Origin: an uncultured Oscillospiraceae bacterium
Lineage (GTDB): Bacteria; Bacillota; Clostridia; Oscillospirales; Oscillospiraceae
Reading direction: 5' to 3'
DNA: 64,000 nucleotides
Assembly (NCBI GenBank): GCA_934573735.1
Contig: CAKTMC010000007.1
Span: 39,379-103,378 of the forward strand
Shown: positions 1 to 9,344 of the stretch, piece by piece
Layout: each line of letters starts with the position of its first letter
Position numbering within the stretch: position 1 is the first letter of the stretch
Translations under genes and position numbers: made by a program
The notes under the pieces: generated by a model
Seen by the model: only the letters and a program-made list of their open reading frames with translations
What the model was told of the DNA's origin: nothing
The model's database searches: none

Positions 1-1938
1 CTTTCTCACGCGGAAAATCCGGTGGACTGGCTACCATGGTGCGAGGAGGCCTTCGTCAGGGCGCGGCGCGAGGATAAGCCGGTATTCTTGAGCATCGGCT
101 ATTCAAGCTGTCACTGGTGCCATGTGATGGCGCAGGAGAGCTTTGAGGACGCGCAGGTGGCGGAGCTTCTGAACCGGTACTTCGTCTCCGTCAAGGTGGA
201 CCGCGAGGAAAGACCCGACGTGGACGCGGTGTATATTCGTGTCTGTCAGGCCTTGACCGGCAGCGCAGGCTGGCCGCTGACGATAATTATGACGCCCGAG
301 CAGCAGCCCTTTTTCGCGGGTACCTATCTGCCGAAGAATAATTACGCCGGGCGAGCGGGGCTTTTGACGCTTCTGCGGGCAATCGCCGACAAGTGGCGGC
401 ACAGCCGGGAGGAGCTGCTTTGCATAGGGCGCGACGTTACGGCGCTTATCGCGGAGCCGCAGCATGAGGGCGCAGAGCCTGCAAAGGAGCTTTTGAGCGC
501 TGCGGCGGCGCAGCTTGCGGCGGACTATGACGCGGAATACGGCGGCTTCGGCACCGCGCCGAAGTTTCCCTCGCCGCATAAGCTCATATTCCTACAGCGC
601 TATGCGTACTATAGCGGAGACAAAAAAGCGCGGCAGGCACTTGAAAATACTTTGCGTCAGATGTATCGCGGCGGGATATATGACCATTTCGGCGGCGGCT
701 TTGCGCGATACTCGACCGACCGGGAATGGCTTGCGCCGCATTTTGAAAAGACGCTGTACGACAATGCGCTGCTCGCTCTCTGCTATACCGAGGCATGGCA
801 GGACGGGCGCATGGCGCTATATCGTCAGGTCGCGGAGTCCACGCTCGACTACTGCCTGAGTGAGCTTCGCTCCGAGGCGGGCGGCTTTTACTGCGCACAG
901 GACGCGGACAGCGGCGGCGAGGAGGGAGCCTATTATCTTTTTACGCCGCAGGAGGTCAAGAGGCTTCTCGGTGAGGATGACGGGCGGCATTTCTGCGAGT
1001 GCTATGACATTACCGAGGAGGGCAACTTTCACGGCAGGAGCATACCGAATTTGCTGCTCAATACGCGCTGGAGCTTTGTACCCGAGGGCTATGCCGAATT
1101 CCGTCAGCGTCTGCGCGAGTACCGGCGGGAGCGTATGCCGCTCGGTAGAGACGAGAAAATATTGACCTCGTGGAACGGCATGATGCTCATGGCGCTATCC
1201 CGCGCGGCGAGAGTCTTTGACAATAGCCGCTATCTTGCCGCAGCGGAGGAGCTGCAAGCCTTTGTGACGGAAAAGCTCGGCACGGGGCACGATATGCGCG
1301 CCTGCTTCTGCGGCGGTGAGGCTCGGCTGCCCGCGCAGCTTGACGACTACGCCTTCTGGGGGCTGGGGCTTTTGGAGCTTTACCGCACAGACGCTGAGCC
1401 CGCGCATATTCTGAAGGCCATGTGTGCAGCCGATGAGATATTGCAGCGCTTTGCAGACCCGAACGGCGGATTTTACCGCACGACAAAGGATGCGGAACGC
1501 CTGATAATCCGTCCGAAGGAGGTATTTGACGGCGCTATCCCCTCCGGCAACAGCGCGGCGGCGCAGCTTTTTGTAAGTCTGGCGCGGCTGAGCGGGGAGG
1601 AGAAGTGGCGCAGGGCGGCGGAAAAGCAGCTTGAATTCATGGCTGGCAGCGGAGAAAAGCAGCCGAGCGGGATATGCTTTGCGCTCTGCGCGATGCTGGA
1701 GCGGCTTTATCCGACAAAGGAGCTGGTCTGCGCCGCGCCCGATGAGGAGGAGCCCGCGATGCTCACAGCGGTCAGGGCAAAATACGCGCCGGAGCTTGAG
1801 ATACTGCTGAAAACGCCCTCCGTGGCGGAGAGCCTTGCGGAGCTCGCGCCCTTTACAAGAGACTGCACGGCGAAGGACGGCAAAGCGCAGTTTTATCTCT
1901 GCGAGGACGGCCGGTGCAGCCTCCCGAGCCTGGGATAA
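1..1938 (+). CDS. Thioredoxin-fold DUF255 protein (YyaL/SPATA20-like), 5' end outside window
   Basis: The reading frame is open from base 1. The residues before the first possible GTG codon at 22 (LSHAENP, then VDWLPW) match the conserved N-terminal family motif, so the true start lies left of the window and about 15-20 residues are missing. The N-terminal domain has the thioredoxin-like CHWCHVM motif and a DREERPD motif typical of DUF255. The rest is the (alpha/alpha)6 barrel-like region shared with N-acylglucosamine 2-epimerases and glycosidase-like proteins. The family is about 650-690 residues long, so 638 plus the missing part fits. The biochemical role of bacterial members is not established; a redox-linked or carbohydrate-related function is inferred from the folds. 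A strong hairpin follows the stop. Confidence 0.9.
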   Translation, partial: LSHAENPVDWLPWCEEAFVRARREDKPVFLSIGYSSCHWCHVMAQESFEDAQVAELLNRYFVSVKVDREERPDVDAVYIRVCQALTGSAGWPLTIIMTPEQQPFFAGTYLPKNNYAGRAGLLTLLRAIADKWRHSREELLCIGRDVTALIAEPQHEGAEPAKELLSAAAAQLAADYDAEYGGFGTAPKFPSPHKLIFLQRYAYYSGDKKARQALENTLRQMYRGGIYDHFGGGFARYSTDREWLAPHFEKTLYDNALLALCYTEAWQDGRMALYRQVAESTLDYCLSELRSEAGGFYCAQDADSGGEEGAYYLFTPQEVKRLLGEDDGRHFCECYDITEEGNFHGRSIPNLLLNTRWSFVPEGYAEFRQRLREYRRERMPLGRDEKILTSWNGMMLMALSRAARVFDNSRYLAAAEELQAFVTEKLGTGHDMRACFCGGEARLPAQLDDYAFWGLGLLELYRTDAEPAHILKAMCAADEILQRFADPNGGFYRTTKDAERLIIRPKEVFDGAIPSGNSAAAQLFVSLARLSGEEKWRRAAEKQLEFMAGSGEKQPSGICFALCAMLERLYPTKELVCAAPDEEEPAMLTAVRAKYAPELEILLKTPSVAESLAELAPFTRDCTAKDGKAQFYLCEDGRCSLPSLG

Positions 1939-1975
1939 GCAAAACTATTGATGCTTCAAGGCTTTTGGAGTGATG

Positions 1976-2007
1976 AACAGGGCATGGGGTAATCCCCATG
2001 CCCTGTT
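1976..2007. terminator. Bidirectional terminator hairpin between convergent genes
   Basis: A perfect 14-bp inverted repeat with a TAAT loop lies between the convergent DUF255 and flavodiiron genes. A-rich and T-rich flanks allow it to act on both strands. Confidence 0.8.
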
Positions 2008-2031
2008 AAATTACAGTATATTTTCAATCAT

Positions 2032-3234
2032 TTACTTCATGTCAGCCGCTATCGCGTCGGCAATTGCGTCAAGCTCCGCAAGCTGATTCTCTGCAAGCGA
2101 GGAGCGAACAGTGACGTTCTCGCCTATGAACTCGCAGTTTTTCAGCCCGCTCAGCAGCTCGCGCATCTGCTTGCCGCTTGTAGGCGCCCAGCTTCCGTTT
2201 TCGAGTATGGCAATTTTGCGGTTCTGGAGATTGTGATTGACTATATCATGCAGCAAATTCTCCATCGTGACAAAGATGCCTGCATTATAGGTAGTCGAGG
2301 CAAAGACCAGATGGCTGCATCTGAAGGACTCGGAGACGATATAGCTTGCCGGAGTGACGGAGGTATCGAACATACGCACGCGCACGCCGCGCTCAACAAG
2401 CTTGACCGCAAGAATATTCGCCGCGTTCTCGGTGTGACCGTAGACGGAGGCGTATGCGAGCATGACGCTCTTTTCCTCGGGAGTGTAGCTGCTCCACTTG
2501 AGGTATCTGTCAAGGAACTCGCCGAAGTCCTTGCGCCACACAAAGCCGTGCAGCGGGCAGACATAGTTAAGCTCAAGCCCCGCCGCCTTTTTCAGCGCCG
2601 CCTGCACCTGAACGCCGTACTTGCCGACGATATTGGTATAATATCTTCTTGCCTCGTCAACGTTTTCGGTAAAGAAGTCCGCCTCATCGGCAAAGAGACG
2701 GCCGTTGAGCGCGCCGAAGGTACCGAAGGCATCCGCCGAGAAGAGTATTCCGTCGGTCAGGTCATAGCTGAGCATGACCTCCGGCCAGTGAACCATCGGC
2801 GCCATGACGAAGGTGATGCGATGGCGGCCCAGCTCGAGCACGTCGCCCTCCTTGACGATATGCATCCTGCCGCTGAAATCCACGCCGCGGAAGTAGTTCT
2901 TCAGCATTGTCTCGATTTTTGCGTTGCAGACGATTTTAAGCTCCGGATGTCTCACGAGCAGCGACTCGATGGTATAGGCGTGGTCAGGCTCCATATGGGA
3001 GACGACGAGATAATCCGGGCGGCGGCCGCCGAGCGCGTGCTCGATATTCTCAAAATAGGTCTGATACACGGCCTTGTCCACGGTGTCGAAGATGGCGACC
3101 TTTTCGTCAAGCATGACATAGGAGTTATAGCTCACGCCGTCGGGCACACCGTACACGCCCTCAAAGCAGGCAAGCCGTCTGTCGTCCGCGCCGACCCAGA
3201 TAAGATCTTCCTTAACCTTTCTTGTGCAGTACAT
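2032..3234 (-). CDS. Flavodiiron protein (FprA family; O2/NO reductase)
   Basis: The 400-residue protein has the two-domain flavodiiron layout. The N-terminal metallo-beta-lactamase-like domain carries the diiron motif H80-x-E82-x-D84-H85, with later His/Asp ligands in MVHWPE, SADAFG and CPLHGF. A C-terminal flavodoxin domain starts near residue 255 with the FMN phosphate loop ASVYGHTENAA. In anaerobes these enzymes reduce O2 to water, or NO to N2O, using electrons from rubredoxin; a rubredoxin gene lies about 20 kb away at 23458-23592. The ATG is preceded on the minus strand by GGAGG at 8 nt spacing. It is transcribed alone and ends at the shared hairpin. Substrate preference cannot be read from the sequence. 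Confidence 0.95.
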   Translation of the reverse strand: MYCTRKVKEDLIWVGADDRRLACFEGVYGVPDGVSYNSYVMLDEKVAIFDTVDKAVYQTYFENIEHALGGRRPDYLVVSHMEPDHAYTIESLLVRHPELKIVCNAKIETMLKNYFRGVDFSGRMHIVKEGDVLELGRHRITFVMAPMVHWPEVMLSYDLTDGILFSADAFGTFGALNGRLFADEADFFTENVDEARRYYTNIVGKYGVQVQAALKKAAGLELNYVCPLHGFVWRKDFGEFLDRYLKWSSYTPEEKSVMLAYASVYGHTENAANILAVKLVERGVRVRMFDTSVTPASYIVSESFRCSHLVFASTTYNAGIFVTMENLLHDIVNHNLQNRKIAILENGSWAPTSGKQMRELLSGLKNCEFIGENVTVRSSLAENQLAELDAIADAIAADMK

Positions 3235-3553
3235 ATATTATTCCTCCATGTTATTGTTTTTTCTGTGGCTGAGTATATAATAACTGATTTTCCCCGCGTA
3301 GGCAATACCCGATTTTCGCTCCGGCACTGGAAATTTGCGAAAAGTCGTGTTATATTATATGTAGGGGATGTTTTTCCTTTTAGTATTTAATATGTGCCGG
3401 ATGTGCCGGCTTCGTCTCGGCTGTTATTATGTTTTATATACGTGATTATGCCATGACCCTGCCGTTCTCGGCGGCGCTGTGCGCAAATAAGCCGCGCCGC
3501 GACAGCTTTATTTTGTCAAATAAAAAATAACATACACGAAAGGAGCGAATGCC
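3235..3553. other. Intergenic region between divergent genes
   Basis: About 320 bases separate the flavodiiron start from the next start on the plus strand. The stretch is AT-rich with short GC hairpins, and promoters for both directions must lie here. I see no gene and no recognisable riboswitch. Confidence 0.5.
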
Positions 3554-4219
3554 ATGAAGGACGCAAGCATGAATATGCCCCAGATCGACAGCAGACTGCG
3601 CAAGCACATTCTAAGAATGCCGGAGCCGGTATTCAGCGCCAGCGGCATAGTTATCAACGGACGGCGCATAAAGAGTCTGGTATTCACAACGGACCTCGCC
3701 ATCATCCGCAACTGCGACGCGGACGCGGTCTTTGCGGTCTACCCCTTCACCCCCCAGCAGGCCATAAGCGACGCGATTATTAAGGCCTCGTATATCCCGG
3801 TATTCTGCGGCGTGGGCGGCGGAACGACAAAAGGGCTGCGCACGGTAAGTCTTGCAAAGGACGTGGAGTGTCAGGGCGCAATGGGCGTGGTGCTCAATGC
3901 CCCGGTGTCAAATCTAAATCTTATGGCAGTGGCCAGAGCCGTGGATATCCCGGTCATTATCACGGTGACAAAGGAGGACACGGACATAGCCGCCCGCATG
4001 GATAACGGCGCGTCGATAATAAACGTCGCCGCCGGTGCGCGCACTGCCGAGCTTGTGGACAAGATACGCCGGGAGCATCCGACGGTTCCGATCATCGCCT
4101 CCGGCGGAAAGACGAACGAGAGCGTTCAGGCTACGATAAGCGCCGGCGCAAACGCGATCACATATACCCCGCCCACGGCGCAGGAGCTGTTCAAGCAGCT
4201 CATGGCGGAGTATCGCTGA
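3554..4219 (+). CDS. TIM-barrel protein of unknown function (usually annotated 'hydrolase')
   Basis: A 221-residue protein preceded by AGGAG at 8 nt. The alternation of hydrophobic strands with VIITVTKED, ASIINVAAGA, PIIASGGKTNES and AGANAITYTPP resembles the phosphate-binding (beta/alpha)8 barrels of the indole-glycerol-phosphate synthase/KDPG aldolase type. The glycine-rich GVGGGTTKGLR at about residues 77-87 is also conserved-looking. Close relatives in Clostridia are normally called only 'hydrolase' and I know of no demonstrated reaction. It is monocistronic, with about 210 bases to the MATE gene and a separate promoter between them. A phosphosugar or phospho-ligand enzyme is the likeliest guess from the fold. 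Confidence 0.7.
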   Translation: MKDASMNMPQIDSRLRKHILRMPEPVFSASGIVINGRRIKSLVFTTDLAIIRNCDADAVFAVYPFTPQQAISDAIIKASYIPVFCGVGGGTTKGLRTVSLAKDVECQGAMGVVLNAPVSNLNLMAVARAVDIPVIITVTKEDTDIAARMDNGASIINVAAGARTAELVDKIRREHPTVPIIASGGKTNESVQATISAGANAITYTPPTAQELFKQLMAEYR

Positions 4220-4324
4220 GCTATTCGTGCAGCCCTCGCGCCATGCTCGGGACGCAAAAAGGAGCCAGCTTCCAAAAAGCATCAAAAAAGCTGATTTTTG
4301 TTGAATTTGCCATGCTTTTCGGGC

Positions 4325-4353
4325 TTGACATATGAGCTGCATACAGCTATAAT
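4325..4353 (+). promoter_or_regulatory. Consensus sigma-A promoter of the MATE gene
   Basis: Perfect -35 TTGACA (4325-4330) and -10 TATAAT (4348-4353) are separated by exactly 17 bp. Predicted transcription starts near 4360, inside the adjacent palindrome, so this very strong promoter is probably restrained. Confidence 0.85.
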
Positions 4354-4355
4354 CT

Positions 4356-4391
4356 CAAATCTCCAAAGGATATTTTTCCTTTGGAGATTTG
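4356..4391 (+). promoter_or_regulatory. 15-bp perfect inverted repeat at the transcription start (operator or 5' hairpin)
   Basis: Arms 4356-4370 and 4377-4391 are perfect complements around a 6-base loop. The structure starts 2 bp after the -10 box. It lacks a T-run, so it is not an ordinary terminator. Position suggests a repressor operator or an mRNA 5'-end hairpin. Confidence 0.7.
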
Positions 4392-4432
4392 ATGTTTGAA
4401 TATAGAGCAAAGCGAAAAGTCAGGTTATTATA

Positions 4433-5908
4433 ATGGAAAATTCAAATAAGCTCCGGCTCAGGGCCATGTTCCAGCCGGTACAGCTCACGCAGGGGCAGTG
4501 CTGGAGGACAATACTCCTCTTCTCCCTGCCGATCATCGTCTCATATCTTCTTCAGCAGGTCTACTCGATAAGCGACGCCGCGATCGTCGGTCAGACGCTG
4601 ACCGCAGCGGAGGTCGCCGGTGTGACGGACACAACGCCGCTGGTATTTATATTTCTCCAGTTTGCCTTCGGCTCGAGCGCGGGCTTCTGCGCCGTGACCG
4701 CCTGCCGCGTCGGCACTCACGATGACGAGGGCGTTCGCCGCTCGCTTGCAACGCAGTTTGTGCTCTCCGGCGCGCTTACCGTCACGCTTACCGCCCTCGC
4801 CCTTATCCTGCTCGACCCGATGCTTGCATGGATAAACGTCACCCCCGATAACCCCGCTGTGTATAACGCGGCGCACTCATATTGCAGCATTATATTTGCC
4901 GGTATCGGCGCGCAGCTATTCTATAATTTTATATGCTCGTTTCTGCGCAGTCTCGGCGACTCGGCAACGCCGCTGCTGTTTCTTCTGTTTTCGACCGTGC
5001 TCAACGTCGCGCTCGACCTGCTGTTTATCCTCGCCTTTCACTGGGGCGTGGCGGGAGCCGCGGCAGCGACCGTTGCAGCGCAGCTTATAAGCACCTTCGC
5101 CTGCTTCTTCTACGCCTTCGCCAAGTACCCCGAGCTTCGGCTCAAGCGCGAGGACTGGCGCATCACGGGGCGCGATATCTCGCGTCATCTTCTTCAGGGC
5201 GTACCGCTCGGGCTTCAGTTTTCGGTGCTCTCCGTCGGCATCATCGTCATGCAGGGCGTTGTGGTGCAGTTTGATATTCTGGACGGCGTTATGCTCACGA
5301 GCGCGGCGCAAAACGGCTTCGGAGCCGCAAATAAGCTCAATAACCTCCTCATGACCCCGTATAACGGGCTGGGCTCCGCGATGGCAAGCTTCACCGCGCA
5401 AAACCTCGGCGCGGGCGACCATGAGCGCATCAGGCGCGGCACATTTCAGGCGCTCGTCATAGCCGCGATCATAACTCTCGTCACGGTCGGCGCGGGGCTG
5501 CTGCTCACGATAGACGGCGCGTATCTGCATATCTTCCTGAGTGCGGATAAAATCAGCGCCGACACCATACGCTACGGCAATACCTATCTCTATGTTGACC
5601 TTGCGCTCTATCCCTTCCTCGGCTTTATCTTCGTCGTGCGCAACTGCGTGCAGGGCGTGGGGCTGCCGCAGTTCATCCTCGGCGCGGGCACGGCTGAGCT
5701 TTTGGCAAGAGTCGCGGTATGCCTGCTCCTCCCTCCGGCCTTTGCCGGCGGCAGAGTCAGCGCGGCGGCTCCGCTCATCGCCTACATCTCGATGTGCGCC
5801 GCCGACCCCATGGCATGGATGGCGGCGGACGCGGTCTTGCTCGTCCCCTTTGTGCGGAATATTATGAAGAAGAATTACAGCTACTTCTATCGCCGCTCCG
5901 AGGCATGA
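4433..5908 (+). CDS. MATE family efflux transporter
   Basis: The 491-residue polytopic membrane protein has about twelve hydrophobic segments in two homologous halves. It carries typical MATE motifs (an N-terminal PIIVSYLLQQVYSISDAAIVG segment and, at the start of the second half, QGVPLGLQFSVLSVGIIVMQ). MATE proteins export cationic drugs, dyes or metabolites using Na+ or H+ gradients; the substrate here cannot be inferred. It is monocistronic, driven by the consensus promoter at 4325 with a palindrome in the leader. The Shine-Dalgarno before the ATG is weak. A terminator hairpin follows. Confidence 0.93.
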   Translation: MENSNKLRLRAMFQPVQLTQGQCWRTILLFSLPIIVSYLLQQVYSISDAAIVGQTLTAAEVAGVTDTTPLVFIFLQFAFGSSAGFCAVTACRVGTHDDEGVRRSLATQFVLSGALTVTLTALALILLDPMLAWINVTPDNPAVYNAAHSYCSIIFAGIGAQLFYNFICSFLRSLGDSATPLLFLLFSTVLNVALDLLFILAFHWGVAGAAAATVAAQLISTFACFFYAFAKYPELRLKREDWRITGRDISRHLLQGVPLGLQFSVLSVGIIVMQGVVVQFDILDGVMLTSAAQNGFGAANKLNNLLMTPYNGLGSAMASFTAQNLGAGDHERIRRGTFQALVIAAIITLVTVGAGLLLTIDGAYLHIFLSADKISADTIRYGNTYLYVDLALYPFLGFIFVVRNCVQGVGLPQFILGAGTAELLARVAVCLLLPPAFAGGRVSAAAPLIAYISMCAADPMAWMAADAVLLVPFVRNIMKKNYSYFYRRSEA

Positions 5909-5930
5909 GGGAAATATTTGTTATAAACTG

Positions 5931-5969
5931 CGCCGGGAGGCTGTCATACGACAAGCTCCCGGCGTTTTT
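5931..5969 (+). terminator. Intrinsic terminator of the MATE gene
   Basis: A 9-bp GC stem (CGCCGGGAG with CTCCCGGCG) contains an inner complementary segment and is followed by TTTTT on the plus strand. Confidence 0.85.
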
Positions 5970-6010
5970 GCTGCGCGAGGTGGTTTACATAATGAGGTGG
6001 TGCTCGCAGT

Positions 6011-7567
6011 TCAAGGTAAATGTAATTTCTTTCTTATCGGTGCAAGGATACGTTCTTTAACAATAGATTGAAAGTAAGCATACTCCTCACATCTGTGATA
6101 TGCCAACCAGAATACAATATTCGGAACGAGCGCCGTTACTATCGTCATAAACACAAAACGCAAAAATGTTATCTGAGAAGAAAACATAACATTGCGAATG
6201 AGCAGCAAGACAGCTAAAACGACCATCAGTAAAAGTATCCGTTTTAAATAAAGGGCAAAAAAGGGCTTGCAAGAAACCTCAAAGCCATACTTATGAAGAA
6301 CAATCGGGTCATACCACAGACTAATAGCAGCACGCGATAAGAATGTTGCGAACAAAACCCCAAAGACTCCCCATAGCTTTCCAAGAAGAATTGAAAGAAC
6401 GATATTAAGGATTGCCACTACAATAGGGCGGAACTTCCCCTGCTTGAACAATCCAAGGGTTGAACGAAATACCCACAGAGTGTTCATGTAGCCCGCCACG
6501 AAAAAGTTAATTGCAATCGCAATCGATACCGGAAGCCCCAAAACAAATCTTCCGCCAGCCCATATCTGCACAAACGGGTCCAATAGCGTAGCCAGCGCAA
6601 TAAAGCTAAAGCCATAAAGCCAAAAATTCAAGAACTCGACTTTTCTAAACAGCGCATACCCTGCATGTTTATCTTCCGTTGCAAAGAAGTTGCCAAGGCT
6701 GCCTGTAATAGCCGCAGTTATTTGACATAGAACACTTGTAACAGAATCACATATGAGCGTATAGTTTGAAAGCCGTCCAACCCACAACACGCCGACAATA
6801 GCAGAAATAATGATGTTGTCAGTTCCATTCAGCGCGACATGGCCAAATCTGGATAAGACCAGCGCCTCAGTGTCTTTTCTAATCTGCATTCGCTCTTCCG
6901 AGCTGAGCCTCGCATCCCAATGCTCATTTATCTCAGGATAGCGCTTATCTACCAAATTTGCTACATATAGATTTATAAAAATATTACCGGCCAACTGCAC
7001 CAAAAGATAGAGAAGATACTTTCTGAATATGAGCAGCAGAATAATTTGCAGTGCAGATTGTACAATAGCCATGGTATTCTGCACATTTGTTTTAATATAT
7101 TCTTTTTGGTCAGCATATAAGACCGATGCTTTATACGACGCAAACCAGTAGGAAATAGTTGTATTTATTAAAAAAAGGATATAGTACAGCGTCAACCCTG
7201 AAATGTCCGGCTTGTCCTTAATAATGTAATCTAAAAAAGGGATTATGCAAAGACCTAAGCCAAAAATAACGGCTCCAATAATCGCATAGATTTTCTTGTA
7301 AAAATGAAGCAGCGCAGCAGTCTTTTGGTGGTCTTTTACTGCCACAGGCGCATACATACGGTAAACCATCGCGGAACCGAAGCCCAGCTCCGCAAGAGAC
7401 AGCACAGTCAGAATGTTGCTATACAATCCATTTACACTAAGGTATGCTTCATTCAGGCAGTAAATAAAAATCGTGCGAACAACAAAATTCAGCAGAATCG
7501 TAAGTACACGCCCCAAGAAGCCGCTGGCAAAGTTTAATGCTGAATTCTTAAGACGACTATTTTCCAT
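6011..7567 (-). CDS. Polysaccharide flippase (Wzx/oligosaccharide translocase type)
   Basis: A 518-residue membrane protein with about fourteen hydrophobic segments and the N-terminal pattern of the MATE/MOP-superfamily lipid-linked oligosaccharide flippases (SALNFASGFLGRVLTILLNFVVRTIFI). It is the last gene of the minus-strand polysaccharide operon and would move the undecaprenyl-linked repeat unit to the outer face of the membrane. Its start overlaps the end of the upstream acetyltransferase gene by 11 bp, which suggests translational coupling. This 3' part of the operon is noticeably more AT-rich than the flanking housekeeping genes, which is common for horizontally exchanged glycan loci. 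Confidence 0.9.
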   Translation of the reverse strand: MENSRLKNSALNFASGFLGRVLTILLNFVVRTIFIYCLNEAYLSVNGLYSNILTVLSLAELGFGSAMVYRMYAPVAVKDHQKTAALLHFYKKIYAIIGAVIFGLGLCIIPFLDYIIKDKPDISGLTLYYILFLINTTISYWFASYKASVLYADQKEYIKTNVQNTMAIVQSALQIILLLIFRKYLLYLLVQLAGNIFINLYVANLVDKRYPEINEHWDARLSSEERMQIRKDTEALVLSRFGHVALNGTDNIIISAIVGVLWVGRLSNYTLICDSVTSVLCQITAAITGSLGNFFATEDKHAGYALFRKVEFLNFWLYGFSFIALATLLDPFVQIWAGGRFVLGLPVSIAIAINFFVAGYMNTLWVFRSTLGLFKQGKFRPIVVAILNIVLSILLGKLWGVFGVLFATFLSRAAISLWYDPIVLHKYGFEVSCKPFFALYLKRILLLMVVLAVLLLIRNVMFSSQITFLRFVFMTIVTALVPNIVFWLAYHRCEEYAYFQSIVKERILAPIRKKLHLP

Positions 7568-8156
7568 GGTACTTCAAATACTCGGTTTTTCGTAAAGTGG
7601 ATACATCATAATCATACTCCATATCCAGATATATTTTCCCTTCTGACTTAAGCTTTTCATAGACTTCTTTATTGCGGTACTTTATGACCTTAGCAGGATT
7701 GCCGCCGACTACCGCAAATGGAGGAATATTATGTGTAACAACAGCACCTGCACCAATAACGACGCCCTCCCCAATAGAAACACCAGGAATAATCGTAACT
7801 CGGCTGCCAATCCATACATTATCTCCTATGCTCACCGGCTTTAGGATAAATCGGCGATCATATGGCAACGACTGAAGATCTTCACTGTCATAATTGTGGT
7901 TCGCTGTCCATATTTCCACGCCGCGTGAAATGATTACTCCACTGCCTATGGTTACACAGCCCTCACATTTAGAAAAAAAGTTTTCACCAATCCATGTGTT
8001 GCTGCCAATACTCATTTTGTGCGGTGAGCTTATGCTGTGCCCCTTGCTTAAATAAACGTTTCTTCCTACGGAGGACATACGGGCAAAGAGTCGCTTTAAT
8101 TTGCGGCGTTCTATAAGCCCGGTGAGCCATATGTTGAATCTGTTCCGAAGTGTCAT
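7557..8156 (-). CDS. Left-handed beta-helix (hexapeptide) O-acetyltransferase
   Basis: The 199-residue protein has repeated isoleucine-rich hexapeptide turns (IGSNTWIGENF, IGDNVWIGSRVTIIPGVSIGEGVVIGAGAVVTH) ending in PPFAVVGGNPAKVIKYR, which is diagnostic of the maltose/colanic acid acetyltransferase group. An acetyl-CoA-dependent acetylation of a hydroxyl on the surface glycan is the expected activity. The catalytic histidine of the family would be in TANHNYDS. It is one of two hexapeptide transferases in the operon (the other is at 15127), so the glycan may carry more than one acetyl group. The acceptor sugar is unknown. Confidence 0.9.
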   Translation of the reverse strand: MTLRNRFNIWLTGLIERRKLKRLFARMSSVGRNVYLSKGHSISSPHKMSIGSNTWIGENFFSKCEGCVTIGSGVIISRGVEIWTANHNYDSEDLQSLPYDRRFILKPVSIGDNVWIGSRVTIIPGVSIGEGVVIGAGAVVTHNIPPFAVVGGNPAKVIKYRNKEVYEKLKSEGKIYLDMEYDYDVSTLRKTEYLKYHGK

Positions 8157-8168
8157 AAGCAGTGTCTC

Positions 8169-9344
8169 CTAATAAAGCGGCTTTCCCTTTCCTCGTATCG
8201 TGTTCCATACACATCGTAGCGCATAGTTGCCCCGGCGCTTCATCATTTGTATATAGCTTTCTTCAAGGTAATTATGTATTGCAGCTTCAAAGCCATTATT
8301 CTCTGCAAATGCATAGAAAGGCTCTCTTAGCTGATTTATTTCTGCGGATTGTATCAAATTTCTGTTGTACTTTATAACTGTTTCAAGCTGTACTGAAATA
8401 CTCGTCAGGCGACAGCGGTCAAGCATATGCAAGCCTTTTTCTGTTTCCACGATAATTGCTGACGTTCCCTTATTGTCATCATCCGGAAGTTCTGCTTCTG
8501 CGCCCCAAAAATCGCCTAAAACAATGTCGCTGCCTGCTGAAAAATCACGAAAATGACACTGATAGCAGGCCGACTTTAAATACATATTTGAAATAAAGCC
8601 TTTATAAAAAACATCCGCTGTGGCTACCTCAGAATAAATCCGCTTGTTTTTAAACTCCATTCGTACAGAACTATTATGCCAGCCCTTTGCCTTATTTCGG
8701 AATTCCAACTTAGTAAGCCTTGCGCCGTACTTTTTTTCCTGCATACCGATATATGTTTGCAGCATACCATTGCTTGGAATTCCATGGCAAATCAATTCTA
8801 CAAGGAGCAGGTTTTTATAATCTTTCCCGAGAAAAGTGCGCAGTCCTGCTACCTGACAGGGGCAAGCACTGAATAGCACCTTGTTTCCCTTTTCCAGCAT
8901 TTCTTTGATTTCGCGATAACAGTATCCCATATTGCTCTGGGCATACTTTGAGCCCATCATGCGCAGAATATCCTCATGTGTATTAGATAGGATGTGCTTA
9001 ACATGAAATTCGTCATCAAAGACCGCGCCGCATACATATCCACCTTCGCGAAGCATCTGTTCGGCAAGCTCGTAAAACACACCGCCCGAGCTGCTGCGTA
9101 AGCGTATGGAGTCGTCAGCACTTTTTGCCGCAAAAGCTACGGGATACCCGTCGTCAGGCTTCCCTTTGCATCCCAAAATCGGGCAAGCACATTCACATTG
9201 ATTGCAATGAATACATATATCCTCATTAATCTGCGGATACCAAAAATCAAGATGTGCTTTAGTAAAACTGATTGCATCTACCGGACAAGCGTTCACGCAA
9301 GCGCCGCAAATAGCACATTCCTGAACAGTAACTTTATCGATCAT
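8169..9344 (-). CDS. Coenzyme F420 hydrogenase/dehydrogenase beta-subunit-like Fe-S flavoprotein
   Basis: The 391-residue protein starts with a two-[4Fe-4S] ferredoxin module (CAICGACVNACPVDA and CIHCNQCECACPI). The FrhB-like N- and C-terminal domains follow (LRSSSGGVFYELAEQML, FSACPCQVAGLRTFL, ICHGIPSN, CHFRDFSAGSDIVLGDFWG). In hydrogenases this family uses FAD and Fe-S clusters to reduce F420. Members embedded in polysaccharide loci have no established function. Its start overlaps the pyruvyltransferase stop by 4 bp, a pairing that suggests a linked step, possibly a redox modification of a sugar or its substituent. There is no sign that this organism makes F420. Confidence 0.9.
   Translation of the reverse strand: MIDKVTVQECAICGACVNACPVDAISFTKAHLDFWYPQINEDICIHCNQCECACPILGCKGKPDDGYPVAFAAKSADDSIRLRSSSGGVFYELAEQMLREGGYVCGAVFDDEFHVKHILSNTHEDILRMMGSKYAQSNMGYCYREIKEMLEKGNKVLFSACPCQVAGLRTFLGKDYKNLLLVELICHGIPSNGMLQTYIGMQEKKYGARLTKLEFRNKAKGWHNSSVRMEFKNKRIYSEVATADVFYKGFISNMYLKSACYQCHFRDFSAGSDIVLGDFWGAEAELPDDDNKGTSAIIVETEKGLHMLDRCRLTSISVQLETVIKYNRNLIQSAEINQLREPFYAFAENNGFEAAIHNYLEESYIQMMKRRGNYALRCVWNTIRGKGKPLY

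Noticed and set aside
4222..4432. Riboswitch upstream of the MATE gene
   Set aside because: Only one simple hairpin is present, without conserved riboswitch core motifs.
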